Shown: piece by piece, positions 62,609 through 64,000 of the stretch
Position numbering within the stretch: position 1 is the stretch's first letter
How the letters are laid out: each line of letters starts with the position of its first letter
NCBI GenBank assembly: GCA_003045895.1
Contig: PZPC01000001.1
Span: forward strand, 124,001 to 188,000
Direction of reading: 5' to 3'
DNA length: 64,000 nucleotides
Source of the DNA: Bacteroidota bacterium
GTDB lineage: Bacteria > Bacteroidota > Bacteroidia > Chitinophagales > Saprospiraceae
Translations under genes and position numbers: made by a program
Notes under the pieces: model-generated
Databases searched by the model: none
Told to the model about the DNA's origin: nothing
What the model saw: the letters and a program-made list of their open reading frames with translations, nothing else

Positions 62609-62942
62609 TAACCGCTTAAATCGATTCGGATGCCTTGCGAAAACGGCCACCGTGGATTTCCACGGTGGCCGTTATTCGTTGGACGATAAAAGAAAGGCAA
62701 AATAAGCAGTAGTTGCTACCGTGTCAATGGGATCGTTATGGTTGGTTGGGGTAGCAAGTGTGGGAAATAGGTTTTAGATGTTTACTTCGTTCTTTGATAC
62801 CAGGGGGAATCGGATCGTTACCGTTACCACCAGTTTTTTTCATAAAATGGGGGATTGTTCCTCCCCTTCGGCCCTCCCCATTCAACTGATACACCTGATT
62901 GGGGCGGAGTTGGCTGATCCTGGAGGGGCCAGAAGCAGACCA
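62609..62942. other. intergenic region between glgP and the HAD gene
   Basis: 334 bases between converging genes. Apart from the glgP terminator nothing is recognised; a 64-codon plus-strand frame at 62778-62972 overlaps the HAD gene and lacks any family character. Confidence 0.5.
62642..62675 (+). terminator. terminator after glgP
   Basis: A perfect 14-bp stem (AACGGCCACCGTGG paired with CCACGGTGGCCGTT) with an ATTT loop. Confidence 0.85.
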
Positions 62943-63572
62943 CTAGCCTGGCATGACCAGCAGCGTACTTAACACTTCGTGTAATTGCTCGGGCGATTGG
63001 AAATGGACGCTGCGCAAGCCAAGCGCCTCGGCGGCCTGGACATTGCGCAGGTTGTCGTCGATAAAAAGGGAGGTGGCCAGTTGGAGGGGGAACCGTTCTT
63101 CGAGTAAGTGGTAGAACGCCGGACTCGGTTTGCGCATGCGTTCCTGCCCAGACACCAGAACGCCCTGGAACCAGTGCAGGAAGTCGTATTGCTCCCAGGC
63201 GATGGGCCAGGTTTCGGCTGACCAGTTGGTGAGTGCAAAGAGGGCGTAGCGATCCTGCTCGCGGAGTTGTTGCAACAAGTCGACGGTGCCGCTGATGGGA
63301 CCACCCAACATCTCGGGCCAGCGATCATAAAAAGCGTGGATGAGGGCCGCGTGTTCGGGGTGTGCGGCTACGAGCGCTGCGGTACCGTCGGCCAGGCTAC
63401 GTCCGGCATCCTGGGCCTCGTTCCAGTCGGAAGTGGCCACGTGGGTAAGGAAATGATCGATTTCCTGTTCCGTTGGCAGGAGCTTGCGGTAAAGATAACG
63501 CGGATTCCAGTCGATGAGGACGCCGCCGAGGTCAAAGATGATACTTTCTAGGGGCATGGGTAATGGTTGCAT
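62943..63572 (-). CDS. HAD-superfamily phosphatase (HAD-IA, YihX-like)
   Basis: 209 residues; M6 (63557) is an equally good start. The core is IIFDLGGVLIDWNPRYLY, with nucleophile D14 and a Gly at the usual second-Asp position as in E. coli YihX. The motif II threonine is in ALFALTNWSAETWP, the lysine in GQERMRKPSPAFYHLL, and motif IV in SLFIDDNLRNVQAAEALG. YihX removes phosphate from alpha-glucose 1-phosphate, the product of glycogen phosphorylase. The glgP neighbour is suggestive, but HAD substrate prediction is weak. Convergent with glgP. Confidence 0.88.
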   Translation of the reverse strand: MQPLPMPLESIIFDLGGVLIDWNPRYLYRKLLPTEQEIDHFLTHVATSDWNEAQDAGRSLADGTAALVAAHPEHAALIHAFYDRWPEMLGGPISGTVDLLQQLREQDRYALFALTNWSAETWPIAWEQYDFLHWFQGVLVSGQERMRKPSPAFYHLLEERFPLQLATSLFIDDNLRNVQAAEALGLRSVHFQSPEQLHEVLSTLLVMPG

Positions 63573-64000
63573 ACAGGCTGCGGGTTGTGAGTTAAGGCAT
63601 CTGGTGGGGAAAAGCGTTGAACTGGTCTAAAAAGCCAACGGTGACCTATCGCAGGTACGGGTAAGCCCCGGTGCGATTTTTCCGCCAGCAACGACAAAGT
63701 ACCGGTTTTCTGGCCAGTGGATAAGGAAATAGTATACTTTTTGTGGGCTTGAAGCAAAATAATACGAGCATCAGCAACAAATTAATCTGTCAGGGGTTCT
63801 ATTTATTCCCCTGCAGGAATGAAAATAGCGCAAGAATCAAAAAAAACTTTTTTTGCAACAAAGCGCTAGCCATGAGTTAATTAATGGGGGTAAGAGGAAG
63901 AAAGTAGGTAGATAAACCGCAATTTGTTAGAACTTTTTTGGCCAAATGTTTTTTCTATTTATAAATGTCCTTATCTTTGCATCCGCTTCGGGAAAAGAAG
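63573..64000. other. intergenic region at the right edge
   Basis: 428 bases. A 69-codon minus-strand frame (63548-63757) overlaps the HAD start and is not convincing. The right end carries a -7 box facing out of the window (63972-63979), so a plus-strand gene or RNA probably begins just beyond 64000. Confidence 0.5.
63972..63979 (+). promoter_or_regulatory. -7 box TATCTTTG facing out of the window
   Basis: An exact TAnnTTTG match, the same sequence as the rnpB and FKBP boxes. The region at -33 reads T-rich without a clean TTTG. Confidence 0.5.

Noticed and set aside
63548-63757. 69-codon minus-strand frame upstream of the HAD gene
   Set aside because: Overlaps the HAD start, unremarkable composition, no family signal.
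1-64000. CRISPR arrays, tRNA or rRNA genes, prophage or integrase genes
   Set aside because: Looked for on both strands; no regularly spaced repeats, clover-leaf signatures or phage/transposase proteins were found.

Overview
The window is chromosomal DNA of a Bacteroidota bacterium, most likely of the Saprospiria (Saprospiraceae-like; the class is an inference from protein style, not a search). The evidence is a near-complete set of type IX secretion (T9SS) genes (porX, porU, porV, a PorP/SprF-family gene, gldJ), two large secreted proteins with type B (gliding-motility-associated) C-terminal sorting domains, an RNase P RNA of bacterial type A, and many TAnnTTTG -7 promoter boxes typical of the phylum. 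Base composition is about half G+C by eye, with AT-rich pockets near 2.1-2.7 kb, 53 kb and 59 kb. I saw no tRNA or rRNA genes, CRISPR array, prophage, transposase or integrase.

Layout. 1-5.4 kb: truncated MATE exporter, a frameshifted DUF1801 gene, a palindrome-rich non-coding block, a VOC-fold gene, a MITE-like palindrome, a SAM hydrolase and porX. 5.5-20.2 kb: the T9SS region, with a 1541-residue SprB-repeat adhesin, a thioredoxin-fold protein, rnpB, porV and porU, then a PorP/SprF-family gene and gldJ on the other strand. 20.3-26.7 kb: murF, a ureohydrolase-fold protein that lacks its metal ligands, an amino-acid dehydrogenase, an OmpA-family protein and GTP cyclohydrolase II. 26.7-32.6 kb: a MacAB/LolCD-like ABC export operon (adaptor, permease, ATPase) followed by a TonB-receptor-like outer membrane barrel. 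32.7-37.0 kb: a small membrane-associated protein, a flippase and glycosyltransferase pair, a TerB-like protein and the remnant of an ECF sigma-factor locus. 37.2-53.0 kb: the division and cell-wall cluster on the minus strand, mraZ-rsmH-ftsL-ftsI-murE-mraY-murD-ftsW-murG-murC-ftsQ-ftsA-ftsZ, with tight or overlapping junctions and a terminator after ftsZ. 53.3-64.0 kb: a patatin/Omp85-like protein, an FKBP isomerase, a second type B CTD protein, a lipoprotein gene broken by an in-frame amber codon, glycogen phosphorylase and a HAD phosphatase.

How it fits together. PorX is the regulator that couples to T9SS transcription. PorU and PorV form the surface attachment complex that cleaves C-terminal domains. 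GldJ belongs to the periplasmic ring and stabilises the system. The two CTD proteins are probable cargo. murF is missing from the division cluster and sits directly behind gldJ instead, so peptidoglycan synthesis and secretion genes are physically linked. Most of the window is conserved core genome. The less ordinary signals are the broken genes (1.2-1.7 kb, 36.6-37.0 kb, 58.9-59.6 kb), the palindromic or tandem non-coding blocks (1.86-2.04, 2.61-2.75, 55.55, 59.83-59.92 kb), the period-10 MraZ-type boxes at 53.0 and 53.2 kb, and the degenerate arginase-fold protein.
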